From Pipra filicauda (Eukaryota > Chordata > Aves > Passeriformes > Pipridae): a stretch of DNA of 64,000 bases. A program made the translations under genes and the position numbers. The DNA lies in contig NW_024104096.1 of NCBI RefSeq assembly GCF_003945595.2, positions 372,001-436,000 on the forward strand, written 5' to 3'. The notes beneath the pieces are model-generated. The model ran no database searches. It was not told the DNA's origin and saw nothing but the letters and a program-made list of their open reading frames with translations. The first letter of the stretch is position 1. Each line of letters opens with the position of its first letter. Below are positions 1 through 14,200 of the stretch, in pieces.

Positions 1-3000
1 ATAACTATTAAAGGTTTTGCATATGTTTGCTAAAGAGCACTTTTTTTTTTATTTACCCACACAAGCAGACATGCAGCAACATGTGAGCCACTTGCACGTT
101 AATGAATATTTTGACGTGATGAGCACAGTAATTCATATTCCTGAGAGACTAGGAGGAAGAAAGCATCTTTAAAAAGTGAATCAAGAAAATGTGTTTCTCT
201 CTTTCTTGCTTGGGTTTACCCTACTGGTGCCAATGGCCTGGCATATTTAGGGGACTCATCCTATATAACTGTCTTAAACCTGTGCCTTTCTATGGGGATG
301 AGTGTTTTCATAAGAGTACGACAGTCTCCTCTTTAACTACTGGAGAAGACTGGGTAATCAAGTCAGACTAGGTGCCCGATATGTATAAAGTTGTAGTTCG
401 GTAATGGGAGTCCCTCAGAGACACATTGCTCTTCATCCCTCTCAGCTAGGTTCAGCATTTGTCACGAAATACAGCCTGAAACACCCTCAGACCTAAATGC
501 CCCTCTCTTTCTATGCATTGTCCTGAAAACTCAGCACTGATGGTTCAATCTCTGCATAGGTTTAAGTCACAATCACTCTATTAAAATGCTTGCAGTTACT
601 GCTAGTTACTAATTGCTTTATGAGCAAGGCTACGAAGCAATGAACCAATTTTGTGTAAGCAACTCTACATTTAAATACGTTATCTAATAACTTCTGATTG
701 CTGTGACTGCTCTTGAGGTGACATGTTGTTTAACTTTTCTCTTAACTGTTGAATATATTGACAAAATGTAACTCATAATGTTTTAATAACTGTGACGTTA
801 TCAGTTCCCTTCATTCAAAAATACATGTGCTTGATTATTTCTCTGTGAAAAAAAATTCTGATTTTGTTCCTCTGAAGGATGATGTATAGGCCACCGTCTT
901 TCCAAAGAGCTGCTAATATCAGATGGCACATTCACTGTAACCATCAGTATTTCTTCTTACTAGCCAAAAGATGTTTAGGGATGTGATGTTAGATATCATA
1001 AAATGCTGAGATACGTCAGTTCACAGATCACATGTTGGAACTGAACTCTGCATGAGAGGAAGGCTTAGCACTTGAAGCCACAGAACAGAGAAGGTTGTTT
1101 AGGATATTTTAAATAGTACCAGGTTTGAACAGGTGGAAGGCTGTGACTAGCTTGCTAAAGGGAATAAACTTGAACTTATCCAGTCATAGGACAAATAAAT
1201 TTTAGCTCTTCCATTGCCAGAGAAAATATCCCTCCTCTCGTTACTCAAACTGTTAGAAACATTCCACTTTATGAGTACTACTACCTTTACTCTCTGAACT
1301 CATTGATGATGGATAAGACGAGTACCAAAAAATACTTAAAAAAAAAATATAATGAAGTCGTGAAGACTGTGCTGTGTTTTTGTGCTATGTGTGCCCACTC
1401 TGACATTTGATTCTGATTTTGTCCTTATTGCATCCCATTATATCACAATAATTTCACCTGCAGAACCTCTGCACTCCTTGAAGGCAGGGTGAGGAGTAAG
1501 CCTTGGAGTCAGGCCAGCACTGTGCAGTCCATGCTGATCTGCTGCAAAAAGATACAACAGCAAAGTAGGTTTTCATCTCCCAGCTTCCCCCTCAGGCACT
1601 TAGACAATTATTGTATGTGCAACCCTTTGTTCCCATCATTTTCTCTGCACCATACTAATATTTCCAGGAATGAACTAATGAAAATTAAAGGAAGACTGCG
1701 GCACGAGAAATAGAATAAGAATTAATAAGAACAAGCAAAAAACCCCCTTCCTAATTGTGTTTTTATGGTGGAATATCAACTGATTATCCTTTGTCTAGTG
1801 GTACTATGTCTTCACCTTCTAAGACGTGTGAAGCTAATCTTACATATTTTACTGGCTCATGGGGCAAAAGGGGAAAGCTCCTGAGAGTGCTTTAACAGCA
1901 CTGTGTCTCTGAAGTCAAACTTTTTCAAGAATACCACTGACAGATGTCAGCATCACAATTCCTCAAAATGGAAAAGTAGGGAACTGTCCACAAATGGGCA
2001 CCTTTCCCTGACACATTTCCTTAATAAAATAAAAGCTCTTATAGGCTATACTAGAGGTCAAAAATTTTTCAAAGCATTTTCTCCTTATCTTGATAAATAC
2101 CTTATCTTACCTAGTGTGTTTCCTGAATGAGAATCAGCAGTACTTGACAGCAGCATTTTTAGAAGAAAGGCTGTAGATTTATTTTTAAAATTGAGGAACT
2201 TTAATGTTGAATATTTAATGCTGAATATTTCTTTTTTTAATCTAAAATGTTATATAGCAATTTTATCCCCCTTACAAAAGCTAGAATGCAAAATGATCAG
2301 TCTGCTTGTCAGTGTGGGACAATTTTTAAAAATACATTTATCTTTCTTGGTTTAAATTAGTTCACAAGCTAACTCACACAAGCTACAGAGACATGACAGA
2401 AGGGAGACAGCAGCAGTATAAAAAAACCAACAAAAACATTTCTTCAAAAGAATTTTACATCACTTTCAGATAGTAAGGAAACATCCTGTCCTACAACTAT
2501 CACATTTTAGATAGATACAGATCTAGGTATTGAGGGAAAACTCACTGGATTTTTTTTCTTGCTTTTGTTTTTTTTTAAATTCATTTTTTCAGTTTTTTTT
2601 TCCTAATAGTTGCTTTTATACTGATTGCACCTCATGCATCTCAGCAAAAATGTCTTGAAAATGTGGTATTGCAGAGCATTAAAGTTATAGCTGAATTCTT
2701 CTGGAAATTCCTATATGTACTGTTCTTCCTTATTTTAGTAATTGAGCTCTCCAGTTTTGGACAGAATCAGAAGGTAAAACTGGTAAAGGTAGCATTGCAA
2801 ACATAGTTATATTTAAGTTGATGTAGGAGGGATGAATGTTCACCCCTGGACTATAGCAGGATTCAGACTTTGATAGTCAAAAGAGGGGATAATACTATAG
2901 AGAGGTAAAATGTATGGTTGGGTTTTTCTTATGCTGTTTTGGCTGGTCCACTATGGCCATCTGTGTACTTGTCTTCTCATAAAGGAATGCTACACTATTC

Positions 3001-4984
3001 CTGGGTTCCTGGATTCCAGCATTACAGAAGGTATCCTCACCTTGAGGTCTCAGCAAGGAAGTAAGGAAGGGAAAGAAGCATCTAGCAACGCTTTTATCCA
3101 ACACAAATGTCAGCCTTTGCCTCACAAAGCAGAAGCTACAGAGGAATTAGGGCCGTGAGAATGGATTCCCAGTCACTTGCATAAGGGTTATTTTTTCACT
3201 TGAGTAACTGTGCCAGTGCCAGGGGTTGTAAATTGAAAAGGTCTGTATATGTCTGTGAATAAAAGTATTTCAAGGATACATTGTGAGGTGGGACTACATA
3301 AACATCATCTCTTGCTTAAGGCTATGCCTGACGTGGCAACGTAGCCTTTAATTTGATTATAGCATGTTTTGCCATTTAGACCAAAAAAGGAAAAAATGAG
3401 GCCCATGAATAGCCTTGTGGGAGCCAATACACCTACGCTTATAATTAAGCATAAGTTCAAGAATTTTTATGGATAAAGGTTCATATTTAAAATTACAGCT
3501 TTATTAAATTATTTACCACCCTCAGTGACAAAACTTCAAAGCTCTTTTCAGGCTTTTCCACAAAGGACAGGAAATATTAGAGTTTCTGGTATATGTTCAT
3601 TCTGAAACATTTTAAGTGATAATCCCATTCCATCCAGCAGTTAAATATTATTGTGTGTCTCAAAAAAAATTGTAATCCTGGGAGTGGGTGTCATGTAAAA
3701 ATGCTGTGTTAAAGGAAAACTACAGTGATTAGCTCTAATACTTTTCCTAGTTCAATGAATGTTTACTTAGAAAAACATTATGTAGCAGAAAATTTATTAA
3801 CTGGTCTACAAAAAGATGCAAGAAAATATGTACTACTCGTCTCATCTCTCAGTTCTTTCAGATTTTTAATTTAGGATCCTGTTTCTGCATTTGTAAATAA
3901 GGCAAGGGGTTATATTTTAGAATTTTGTGTGGAAGTTCTCATTCAGCAGTGCTTCACAAATTTCATGAATTTTACTGCTGAGATTCACCACTTCTTCTTA
4001 TGTAGCATTTACACAAGCAAAATTTCTTCATTTGTTTTGTTTGTTTGGGGGGTTTGTTTGGTTTTTTAGTTTGTTTGTTTATTTGTTTATTTGTTTTCCC
4101 CAGAGATCTCAATTTTTAATAGAGGGCAATGACAAATAAACCTTTTTGCACCATCTTGGGACATTCGTTCCTTATTGAGTTCAAAGGAACACTGGAAAAT
4201 AATAAATGAGTCACTGAAACTATTTTCTGCAGCATTTGAAAAGACCTTACGAATGTTCCCCATGCATGTGCTGACATAGCCCACATAAGGGAATTCATGA
4301 AGTCTCGTGAATTCCTAACCTGAGATATTTAAGCAGGCAGAGGTATTAAAAGACATAGCTTCCCATCCTCCTTTTTTTCTGTTTGTCAAAAAGTCAATGT
4401 ATTTTCACAACTGCAAACAGAAAATGGATAATATTATTAAATTAAGTCAAGAACTTTATGTAGAGGAAAAAAGAATCTGTAGGTATGTTCATAATCTTAA
4501 ATGGGGATACTTATAATTGCTGGTTGTGATATTCCTTACTATGGTGAGTTCTGACTAAATTAGTAGTAAGAAGGAGCTGTGATTGAAATTCCCATGGTTT
4601 GATGAATTGGTAGAGGAAAAGTTGCACTTTCCTCCTAACTGTCCACAAAACCCAAATTGTCTGTTTGCTCCACAAATTGCCTAACAGCAAAGGGCTTTTA
4701 GTGGTGGCATCTTAAAAGAGTTCTAATTATTCTTAGCAAATTATATAAAAATATAATAGGGATTTCACAAATATTTAAACCACTACAGCAATAGCCTATT
4801 TAAAGCTTAAGTCAAAATCCCTTGATTGCTGTATGGGAACGCAAAAATGACACTGAAAAGTAGCACAGCAAGGGGAAGAATTTATGCCATTCATAAAGTT
4901 CAGAGGAGGCAACTTCACCTGGGATGAAAGTCAGGATCCCCTTTAACACACCTTAAGTAAAGCATCTGACATGTAATCACATCT
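1..4984. other. AT-rich intergenic or intronic DNA, no gene seen
   Basis: Open frames here are at most about 80 codons, lack recognisable motifs and overlap on both strands as chance frames do. The only structured parts are a T/G-rich low-complexity stretch at 4031-4096 (TTTG/TTTA units) and a short tandem at 2201-2230 in which a TTGAATATTTAATGC-like unit is repeated. No tRNA, LTR or CR1 end was recognised. Confidence 0.7.
4031..4096. repeat. (TTTG)n/(TTTA)n low-complexity repeat
   Basis: Imperfect tandem units of TTTG, then TTTA, interrupted by runs of G and T. Read on the opposite strand it is an A-rich CAAA repeat like those at 11213-11266 and 34784-34855. Confidence 0.75.
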
Positions 4985-5312
4985 TCTTTGTGAGGAGAAT
5001 GAGATCTCTTTTCTGTGGTGGCCAGTGAGAGGGTATGAGGGAATGGCCTCAAGATGTGTCAGGGGATGTTTAGGTTGGATATTAGAAAAAGGTTCTTCAC
5101 CCAGGAGATGAAGTGGTGGATGGCTGGGTGGTGGAAAAGACTCCTCAAGGAAGTGGTCACAGCACCAAGCCTGACAAAGTTCAAGAAGCATTTGGATGAT
5201 ACTCTCGGGCACATGGTGTGACTGTTGGGGATGGTCCTGTGCACGGCTAAGGGTGGGACTCAACGATTCTTGTTGGTCCCTTCCAACTCAGCATGTTCTG
5301 TGATTATGTAAT
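4985..5312 (+). mobile_element. CR1 LINE, 5'-truncated 3' end
   Basis: This is the 3' untranslated end of a chicken-repeat-1 (CR1) LINE. The sequence shows the characteristic order: a GAGATCTCTTTTCTGTGG-like start, GGTTTAGGTTGGATATTAG, the AAAGGTTCTTCACCCAG block (about 5088-5105), TTCAAGAAGCATTTGGATGA (about 5179-5198), and the terminal TTGGTCCCTTCCAACTC followed by a decayed ATTCTGTGATTATG octamer tail near 5290-5310. CR1 copies are normally 5'-truncated and lack target duplications, and neither the reverse-transcriptase ORF nor a duplication is seen here. An open frame of 106 codons on the opposite strand (4943-5263) is an antisense shadow. Age looks moderate, since many positions differ from the CR1 pattern I know. 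Confidence 0.9.
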
Positions 5313-5707
5313 GGAGGTGGATCACTACATGTCATAAATCTGGCACATCTTCTACTAGTTATGACTGTCAGTTTTGCATATCATCCCTAGTGGCTAAATA
5401 ATTCCTAGGTCATTTAGTCTTTATTAAAACTGATATTGTCCACTCTGCCCTTTGAAAATCCATTCTGAATTTGGACTTGGTTTTAGATTGATTTTTTAGG
5501 GCTATGTTTGCAGCAGCAAGTTTCCATCTTCACCTCTACTGTGTAGATAATATAGTAATATTTACACTGTTCTGAAAGCCTCCAGACCTTTTCAGAGCAA
5601 AGAAGGTAGCTGGCAGTAGGGTTAAAAATGGTAGTGGTCAGACTGGGGTACTATCAAGTTGATTTGATTTTTCATTTTTCCCTTGAATCTGCACCTAACA
5701 TTGACAC

Positions 5708-5738
<31 letters not shown>

Positions 5739-7615
5739 CTATCTATATATATTTACATAAACAAGCATACATTCTTTTTCTTTTAGTTTGCCTCAAACAC
5801 AGATTCATTGTGGATTTCAATTTCTACTGAAACACATTCAGCAGTAGCTAGAAGAAAGTATAGTATGTCAACACACTTAAAGTACATCAATCCAGGCGTA
5901 TAGCATATTTTACTATGATACTGTGGATTTTTAGATATGACAGGTGAGCAAATGGACAGTGATACTCACGTAATCCTGAGAACTATTTAAAAAAGTATAT
6001 TATTATGGGTATCCTAAGAGACATCAAAACACAGATTTTTAGAGTTTAACAATATGCAAGATATGCCTATGAGGCATGAGGGAAAGGTGGCATTTTCTCT
6101 GTCCCAATGACCTATAAAAACTTCTCTGCACATACAGCCTGAATTAACATTTTATACTTTGAAAGAAATGCATACTGTAACCTATAAATTTAAGACAGCA
6201 GAAGAATAAATACACCAATATCCACTGACACATTTGGCCTTATTCTCTGCTGCTCGTTGCATCCTGCACAAACACATGTGTAGGTGCATACATACATAGA
6301 GGTTTTCCCATCTATAGTTGGTACAAGCATGATAATTAATTTCAATTACAAAAGGATTATTGTATTTCATAAGAAAGTTAATATTTTAGTAGTTATTGTT
6401 AATTTGGAGATTCTTAGAAGAGGATGAAAATTGTAATGAATTTCTCGTTTACCTCATACTATACTTGAGAGAAGACAGGTAAATTTTATTGAGTGCAGTT
6501 ATGTCGACTAAAATGATATTTTATGATGGGCCAAGAAGTTAGAGTATTATTTCATGCACATCATCTGTTTTTCAAGTGAAAAAGCATCTTTACTTATGCC
6601 ATTGAAAAGTCAGTCCAGCCTTAGGAATTTCTTTGGCTATATTGTGACTGGGTTCATTGAACAGTCCAAGAGCACTTAATTATCAGTGGTGGCAACAAGA
6701 GTAGGGTTACTACAAGGGTTTTGCCCCCCTACACTGCCCTCCCTCCTTTTCATACTAGTACAACCTGCCTCCATATTGGTTACACAACCTTGTGCGGTCT
6801 TCTTCCTGAGCGGGGGTTGATTCTCACATCACCTGAAACCATTCCTATTGTCATCCTCTCACCTTTCCTTCTCTTCCAGGTACTGACACAGTCACTCTTG
6901 TATTCTCATCCCAGCAGAGGCAACTTTCTTGTTTGGATCAAACGTGAAATCAGACACGTGGTCTGACTGTTTTAGGTATTAATTTTTACATTTTCTTACA
7001 GACTATAGAAAACAGTAATCTGTAATAAAAATAGTAATTACTGTTTAATAAACACCACAGGTGGAAATACAGTTTAAATAATAATGGAAGTCAAGAGAAA
7101 AGTTACAAAAGTTGTGCAGTTTCTAATTGTGTCAAACATATTTATGATTTCCAAGTGACTTCTGCTTTCAAAAAGAAGAAACTGACAAAAATCCACTTTG
7201 CCTGTGTGTCACTGATTTCATATGATGACTTCGCCACTGGACAGAAAAGTCTCTATGCCAAAGATCTCAATGCATCTGAATTAAGAATGGGTTTCTGGAG
7301 TTCAAATACCACATTAAATATTAACAAGAAGATAAGAATTGGGAATTTGTTGCTTCTTGACCCCTTCAGATATTTCCATTTGTACATACACTTTAGCCTT
7401 GTTCAGCAGGATCTAGACAGATTCCCCCATGCAGTTTAGTTCTTGTGGGATATTGCTTACTTTGAATATGTTTATTCTTTTAGAGTATTTGTATGCTTAC
7501 TTTAAGTGATACAGGTCTCCCTTTTTAAATCATAGGAGAATAAGAAAAGAAGCATGAATGCTTTTCCATTTCTCCACTTTTGCAAATTATTTTCCCTTTA
7601 CAATACGTAGCAGAA
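5313..7615. other. AT-rich non-coding DNA with one (TA)n microsatellite
   Basis: No gene or recognisable transposon was found. Around 6720-6960 the sequence is pyrimidine-rich, with an 81-codon open frame lacking any motif. The (TA)n run is listed separately. Confidence 0.65.
5708..5731. repeat. (TA)12 microsatellite
   Basis: Twelve uninterrupted TA units, followed by a degenerate ATCTATCTATATAT stretch. Likely length-polymorphic. Confidence 0.95.
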
Positions 7616-8219
7616 TGTGATAGTTTCAGTCTAGGCCTTCCTGGAGACCAGCTTGTAAGCAGGAAGGAACTAGGAAAGTGACCAAGGAAGTATTCCATGC
7701 TATTCCTTTACGTAAACTGAGGTATAAATAAGGTGTAGATAAGAGAGCTCGCTCTCTTCTCTTCCAGCGAGGTTTGGGAACGGTAGGTCCCTGTCTCAGT
7801 CTTGCTTATCTGGAGCTGAGGCCTGCGCGACTGCTGTGTCTGCCGCGCGTGAGGGGAGAGTGCTGGGCCGTGTCCAGCTGTCCTGCTTTTCTCAAGGGGA
7901 GTGGTGAGATTTTGTTAGTTCTTTATCTTGTCGGTTACCAGGTTTTTCGATTGTGCATACCTCTTTTGGTTTTGTCCATTTTTGTCCCTTTTTGTCCTTT
8001 TTTTCCTTTTCCCTTCCCCTCTTTCCCTTTTGGGAGCAATTTGGGGTTCCTGTGTTCATATGTACATAGCACCTTAATTGTATATCTGTAATATATGTAA
8101 AATACATATATATTTTATATAGCTTTTGCTATTTAATTTTTTTTTCCTTCTCTCTCTTCTGGGAGCTTTTCTTCTGTAGTCTGTGGGGTTTGACGGGAAG
8201 CCAATTACAGCCGGCTACA
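7616..8219 (+). mobile_element. Solo LTR of an avian endogenous retrovirus
   Basis: The segment starts TGTGATAGTTTCAG and ends GCCGGCTACA, so it has the TG...CA termini of a retroviral LTR. A TATA box (TATAAATA, 7723-7730) sits about 110 bp in. It is followed by a CpG-bearing leader-like region at about 7800-7870, a long T/C-rich tract at 7970-8030, and an AT-rich 3' part. No matching internal retroviral sequence lies on either side, so this is a solo LTR made by LTR-LTR recombination. Flanking pentamers (CAGAA left, CTGGA right) do not form a clean duplication, which leaves the exact ends uncertain. A 105-codon open frame across it lacks retroviral motifs and is probably chance. Confidence 0.7.
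7723..7730 (+). promoter_or_regulatory. TATA box of the solo LTR
   Basis: TATAAATA within the 7616-8219 LTR; transcription would be expected to begin about 25-30 bp downstream, near 7755. Confidence 0.55.
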
Positions 8220-11200
8220 CTGGAGCAATTGGAGAAGAATGTAACTGTGACTTAAAAAGAAATTGTGCAAATTCTAGCTCTCTCATATTTTATTTCCACT
8301 AAAGTCAGTGGGAAGTTATGCATATTATTTCTGCAGTATTCAAAGGCTAATTCTGTGTGCATATAATTGTTCAAAACGGAGAAAAAAATGTAGGTGTTTC
8401 TTATACTACTATTCCATGCAGCTCTAACAAATATATTAAAACCCTAAGCCTTGGTAAAACCACAACCTTATTTGTCAAGGAAATGAATGGGAAAGTCTTT
8501 TGGTTTATACAGTTCCAAAAATAGGATTTATTTACACACTCCATGGAAACTGTATCCCCTAAAACTGCCTCCTAACTACAAGTATGTGCGCATCTCTTCA
8601 GTATTTTGCCAGAGACAAAAATGACATTAAAAGGAGTGAAAGAATGCTAAGCTTGCAAAGCCAAACATTCAAAATTTAGTAAATACCAGAATTCAGATTG
8701 CCCAGGCAACCTTGTTTCTGACAACATGTGATGATAGATCTGAGCCCTCCTGTGGTTTGTCAGACTTTGTTTCCAGAGGTACAAGACCCCTCTGCCTTCT
8801 GCTTGGTGAGAGTTTCCTCAGGTGAGGACCAGAGCCTGAGCTAGGCTGTCCCGCACACCAGTTATACTCAGGGACTTCCCATCACCTCCTGGGGAAGGTG
8901 CTTGGGAAACGCAGCGTGCTGAGAGCCTTAGGTGGATTGGAGAGGCAGAACAGAGCCTCTGTACTTCATCCCCAGTGCTTACATCCAGGAATCACCTAGT
9001 AAACTAAACCTCCTCTGTATGCACAAGGAACAAACTTTTTGTGAAGAGACTTTTCGGAAACTTCCTAAGGCAACTCCAGGCCAGCCGACCAGTCAAGTTT
9101 ACCTGTCTAATCTTCCCCAAATCTTTTGCCTCACCAAGTTAATAAAATGAATGGTGCTCAGTGGATGGATAACTGCTCAGTTAGGGTTTTTTAAAATTTT
9201 TCTCATTCCGTTATTTGCCTTAGTCGTTGTTTATTACAAGGGATAGAAACCCTGCTCTGACTACTACCAAGTTATTAATTTGTTAATGTCCTTTGGAGCA
9301 TTTCTTAGGGTAGCTTCTGAGTGAATTCCAGATATTAATGAATGCATTTTTGTAATATACATTAAAATGATACTCATAAAGATTATATGCACCATAAAAA
9401 ATTGAAGTATTCTTTTTAATTTTCAGGTGACTGTACTCAGATTCTTTGTAGATTAGTTGGATGTACATTCTCATCAGAATGTACAAATATGTGTCTGTAA
9501 TAAAGCACATTCATTGCAGATAAAACATTCAAAGAATTTAGCTGTCAGCTTGCCTTATCTGTACTGAACTTATATAATATTTAATTTTTGGTTTTTTTTT
9601 CATTATTTTTAATATAGTTTTAAAGTTGTCTTAATTTGAACAAATATATGTGGGCATTCATCAACCTAAATGCATGTGCCTGATACCTGTCAAATTTCAA
9701 GTTACCCTTCTTGCAAAGGGCTGTGCATATTTTTTGATATAACGTGATCAAACCCATATGCCTGTTTATTCTGTATTCTTGACAACAGCCACTTAAAAGC
9801 AATGGTAGTCCAAAGCAAATTTCTTACCGAATGCAAAATTTTAGATGGACCAACTAAAAATAAATTGAACAAATAAAAATTTAAACTCTCAAGTGTTTTC
9901 CACAATGAACATGGATTTTTCTTGTGCTTCCTAGCAGGACCCAGAGAAACTGGTGCTCTGTCCAGAGGACTAAATTGGTGTTATACTTGTCATGTGCATT
10001 TTTTTAACAAACAGAACATGCCATTAGCAATTTGATATGTGTATTACTTAATCTTACTTAATCTTATTATGATTCTGTCATCAAGAACTTGCAAAGGAAG
10101 AGGGAAGGCACATGGAATCAAGGTACCACGTAGCTCTTGTCAAATATTGATTTTTATTTTTGAAAATTTCATTCTCCCAGGAGAGCAAACAAGGAGACTA
10201 AATCCCATTTTAAGGAATAGTAGGGGATGACCTAATTTGACATAATTTTCCCCTAGTATTTATAGATGGTTTCTGGTGCTGTGCCCAGACCCTTCATCCA
10301 TGTGGAGATGACTGCAAAATTGCTCAGTCTCTGCTGAGGGTGCAAGCAGCCACTTTTCACATGATAGTAGAGAGAAGAACCAGAAACTCTGGTCTGGAAA
10401 CCACCAGTGCTCCAAAGGCTATAGAGGAGGAGGCATTTCTTTGTCAGTAGCTTCAAAACAAGAACGTAGACTGCTTTTAGGCTGTCCTCTGCTTCCCAGC
10501 TGTGGAGTGTTCTCCTCCTTGCCTTCCCACCCTGAGCTTTGGGTGGTCACACGTTACCTGTTATGCTGTGGATAAAGGTAGTTGAATTATTCTGGGGAGA
10601 AATAGATTCTCACAGATGCACTAATTGCAGTGCTTCCAAAAGAAGAAAACAGTGAGGACACAGCAATTTTGTTCAGAATCTGTGTAACTTTTGTGCTTAT
10701 ATAAGGCAAGTAATTCAAGATCTATGAACTTTCAGCACTATTCCTGTTGGGTTTTTTCATTTCCAAATCTCATCATTTAATACATGATTATTTTTACTGT
10801 ACAGACCACATTCTGCAATGAAAAAGTCCTCATGTACAAACATCATTTTAATTCAAGTCAGTTGCTTGTGATAGCGTATGGACAATATTCATCAGATGGT
10901 GGTTTCATCCATTATCTATTTCTGTCTACGGCAGGCACAGAAATACACATGAAAAGCATGTAAAATTTGCTTTGAATGATTGAATCTAAAAGGGGGGTTT
11001 AGGGGGAATTGCTAAGAACAGACGTCTTTTTAGTTGTGGTTTTGACTGAAATGTCTCTCTTCAAATTCCCTAGGTCCAATGTCTTCCTAGTTGTGGGTGA
11101 TTTTTTTTTTATTATTAATTTGAAATCAATTGAGCTAATTTCATTAAGACATTTAGATTTTTTCCAGGGTTATTTAAATATTGTTAAATATGCCTAAGAA

Positions 11201-14200
11201 AATACAGAAAAAAACATAAAACAAAAACCAAACCAAACCAACAAACAAACAAAAACAAACCAGGAGAAATTTAAAAACTGTAAAAGATAAGTTGTAAATT
11301 GTTGCTTTGAAGAACAATTATTTTATTATTATTGTATCTTACATTTCTTTAAAACACATGCAACATCTGCTGGCTTCAAAAGAATGTCCTCCTTTACCTT
11401 GCCTTCTCTTGGCTAGCATTGACCAGCCTCTTCCATGGATCATTCCTCAGATGCTAAGGAACAATGCAAATAGAGCTAATAAAATCATTACCCTGCATGG
11501 AAACTATGCCATTCAGAATTATATCAAGGTCTGTTCTTCCATCAGAGCTTCAGCACACTCTTTGGTTTATTTCGCAATTTTTTTTTATTTCCCCCCCTCA
11601 CAGATATTCCCACCACCAGCAGTCTCCAGTGTGTGAGTACCACCATTGATAGAAATATCTCCTGCCAGTCCATCTAGTTCTTTGAATTGGCTGGCATCTC
11701 ACTAGCTGCATGTTGACCACTGTTTTGGAGATCCTGGTATGTGGTTGCAAACCAAGCAGTGTAATGACTGGCTAAGGGTTTTCTGGGCACTGACAGCAAG
11801 AGTGCTAAACATTAAATCAAGCCTTATAGGGGTTAATGTTGGACTGCTTTCCTGTAACCAAAACACCATGTACTTCACTGTATGTAGGATTTAAATAGTG
11901 CAGCACTGCCCACAGCTTTCTGAGTCATGTTAGCTCTAAATTCTCTAGCAAATTCAAATGAATTAAGCTTTCTAAGATTTTCATTAACTGAAAAGTGACA
12001 ATGAGTGAAAGAATTATGCAACGAAAACTTGTGAGGCTACAAAATAAGAGTTGCTAGGGGTGAAGATTCAGAAATGTCATAGCAGAGTGGGAGAAAGTTG
12101 AGACTTCTGTTAGCTAGAAAGAAGTAAGAATGTTAGGGATTTGAAACTGAGATGACTGATGCCTCCAGTCCCAGCACAGAGCTACACTATCTTTCCAGCC
12201 ATCTTTCAGTGGCTGCATAGGATTATGTAGAACAAACATAACCTTTGGGGACATTATTTTCTCACATTGTCGACAACCACCTTCTCTCATGTCTTGCATG
12301 TATCATATGCATGTTATAAACACCATTCTATTACTGGTGTCTCAATACATTAGAGTCAGGGTATAAACATACACATTTGTTGATATTAAGGAACACAGTA
12401 GTAGACGGAACCTCCTCAATCACTGGTCCCAGTTCCCTCTTGTCATAAGTAAACAAACCACATAATTGCTGCCATCAATTGATCTAGCTACAGCAGACAC
12501 TAATTAAATTTTCAGTTCTTATTAAATTCAGCATCAGTGAAGAAGAATGTAGTTGAATATTTCAGATAAAATTGTTAATCTTGACATTTAAATATTCATC
12601 ATTAAGTTAGAGACTTAGCAGCCTATTCATAGAAGAGAATTCAGGTTCTCTCTATACAACTATTAGTAGTGAAGGTAATTTCTTCTCTTTACTTTTCTGG
12701 GCTGGGAAGGGTCTCAGTCACAAAGCCTGGAAACACAGCTGTTTAAAAAGAAAATTTTAATTCTTTATCTTTGTTGGCTGGTAAGTGATTTAAATAACTA
12801 GTGCTTGCTACACATGCTTCAATTACAATCCTTCAGTAAAACAACCTGTGCCTGTAGTATTTCAGTCATGAGACAAAACAACTATTTATAAATTTGCACA
12901 TGGAAAATGAAACTAAGGAAGAAAGGAAGCCATTTTCCTCAGTGATTAGAAACAATTGCTTTATTTCTTGTTCTTTTCAGTAACAGACCAATCTTGGTCT
13001 TTATTTGCAGATTTTTATCCTTGATGCAATATATAGTGATAAGAGATTTCTTGCATCTGTTCCTTTTACAGTTGTACTAGAATTATAAGTTATTTGAATT
13101 GTTGGTGTTTAATGGGAAATATATTTTAAATAAGGGTTAAATTAAGGTCACTGGTAAGTAATCTGAATAAATAAACTCTAGTTATAGCCTAAATGACTTA
13201 GAGAGAGACTGTGAAGTCCATTGCCATGCAGAGGGATACATTAATAACACTGTAGTTCTAGGGACACCTCCACACTGCAGTTAAAAGTGTCTGCAGCATA
13301 ATATAGAGATTATCAAATTTTCAAACTAACTTGAGGGAAGACTAGAAGTCTGTTCCTGTGAAGGTTAGTTTCCCTTACTTTCACTTGGCTGTAGTACACA
13401 CTTGCTATGAGAAAACTGGGTCTTCCCATTTGTCCAGCAATGTGGAGAGTCGAATTAAATAACCAGATGTATTTCCTGCTTATCTTGATTAAGAATAAAA
13501 TTCGGAGGCCTACTGAAAATTAATTTGTTTCACCCCATGAGCACTCCAGGGTATTGTTGAATTACTACTCAGTTTCCACATCTCAGGACTTAGTTGACAG
13601 GTGACGCATGTCACATTAACTGGCCTGTGAGATGCCTACTTGAAGGATTAATGAACAATGCAAATCTATTTTCTGTAGGGAGGCCCATCGTTAAAATCCA
13701 GAATACTAGACTAAAATATTTCAATGAAATGCAAAATTGCCACAGTTCTGGCCCTGCATTACAAGCTAGCAGGTATTTACCTTCTCCCTATGGATTCTGC
13801 AAGTGACACGATCCTACAAAATACTTAATAAAATTAAACAAATGATTTCTGTAGTGGCATAAAAGAAATTGCTGTATCATTAGCATAATAACATTTAATA
13901 AAACTTATCTTATTTGTCTATACATGACTTATCTAATATGAAGCCAGTTTAATTTCTTATGAAACATTTAACTGTAGTTGCTCTAAAACAAGTAGAAAAT
14001 GTCCCTATGGTTATTTGAAAAAAAGTCCAGTCAACAAGAGCTCAGCATATTTTTACAGGCCTGTCAGATAAATCTCTCTATGGAAGTTGTCATGCTCACA
14101 GAAACTCAATAGAGCGCAGCTTGGTAGTGTACACCACATGGAGTCTTCCTGAGGATTAAACCCGTGTTTAGTTAAAATGCAAAGTTAGTTTTAGAAAATA

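Noticed and set aside
4943..5263. A 106-codon minus-strand protein
   Set aside because: It is antisense to a CR1 3' end.
8700..9150. A slightly GC-richer exon candidate
   Set aside because: The 72-codon frame has no motif, and no polyadenylation or splice context supports it.
10240..10470. A further LTR or SINE fragment near 10,250-10,460
   Set aside because: No TG/CA termini, TATA, tRNA boxes or target duplications could be found.
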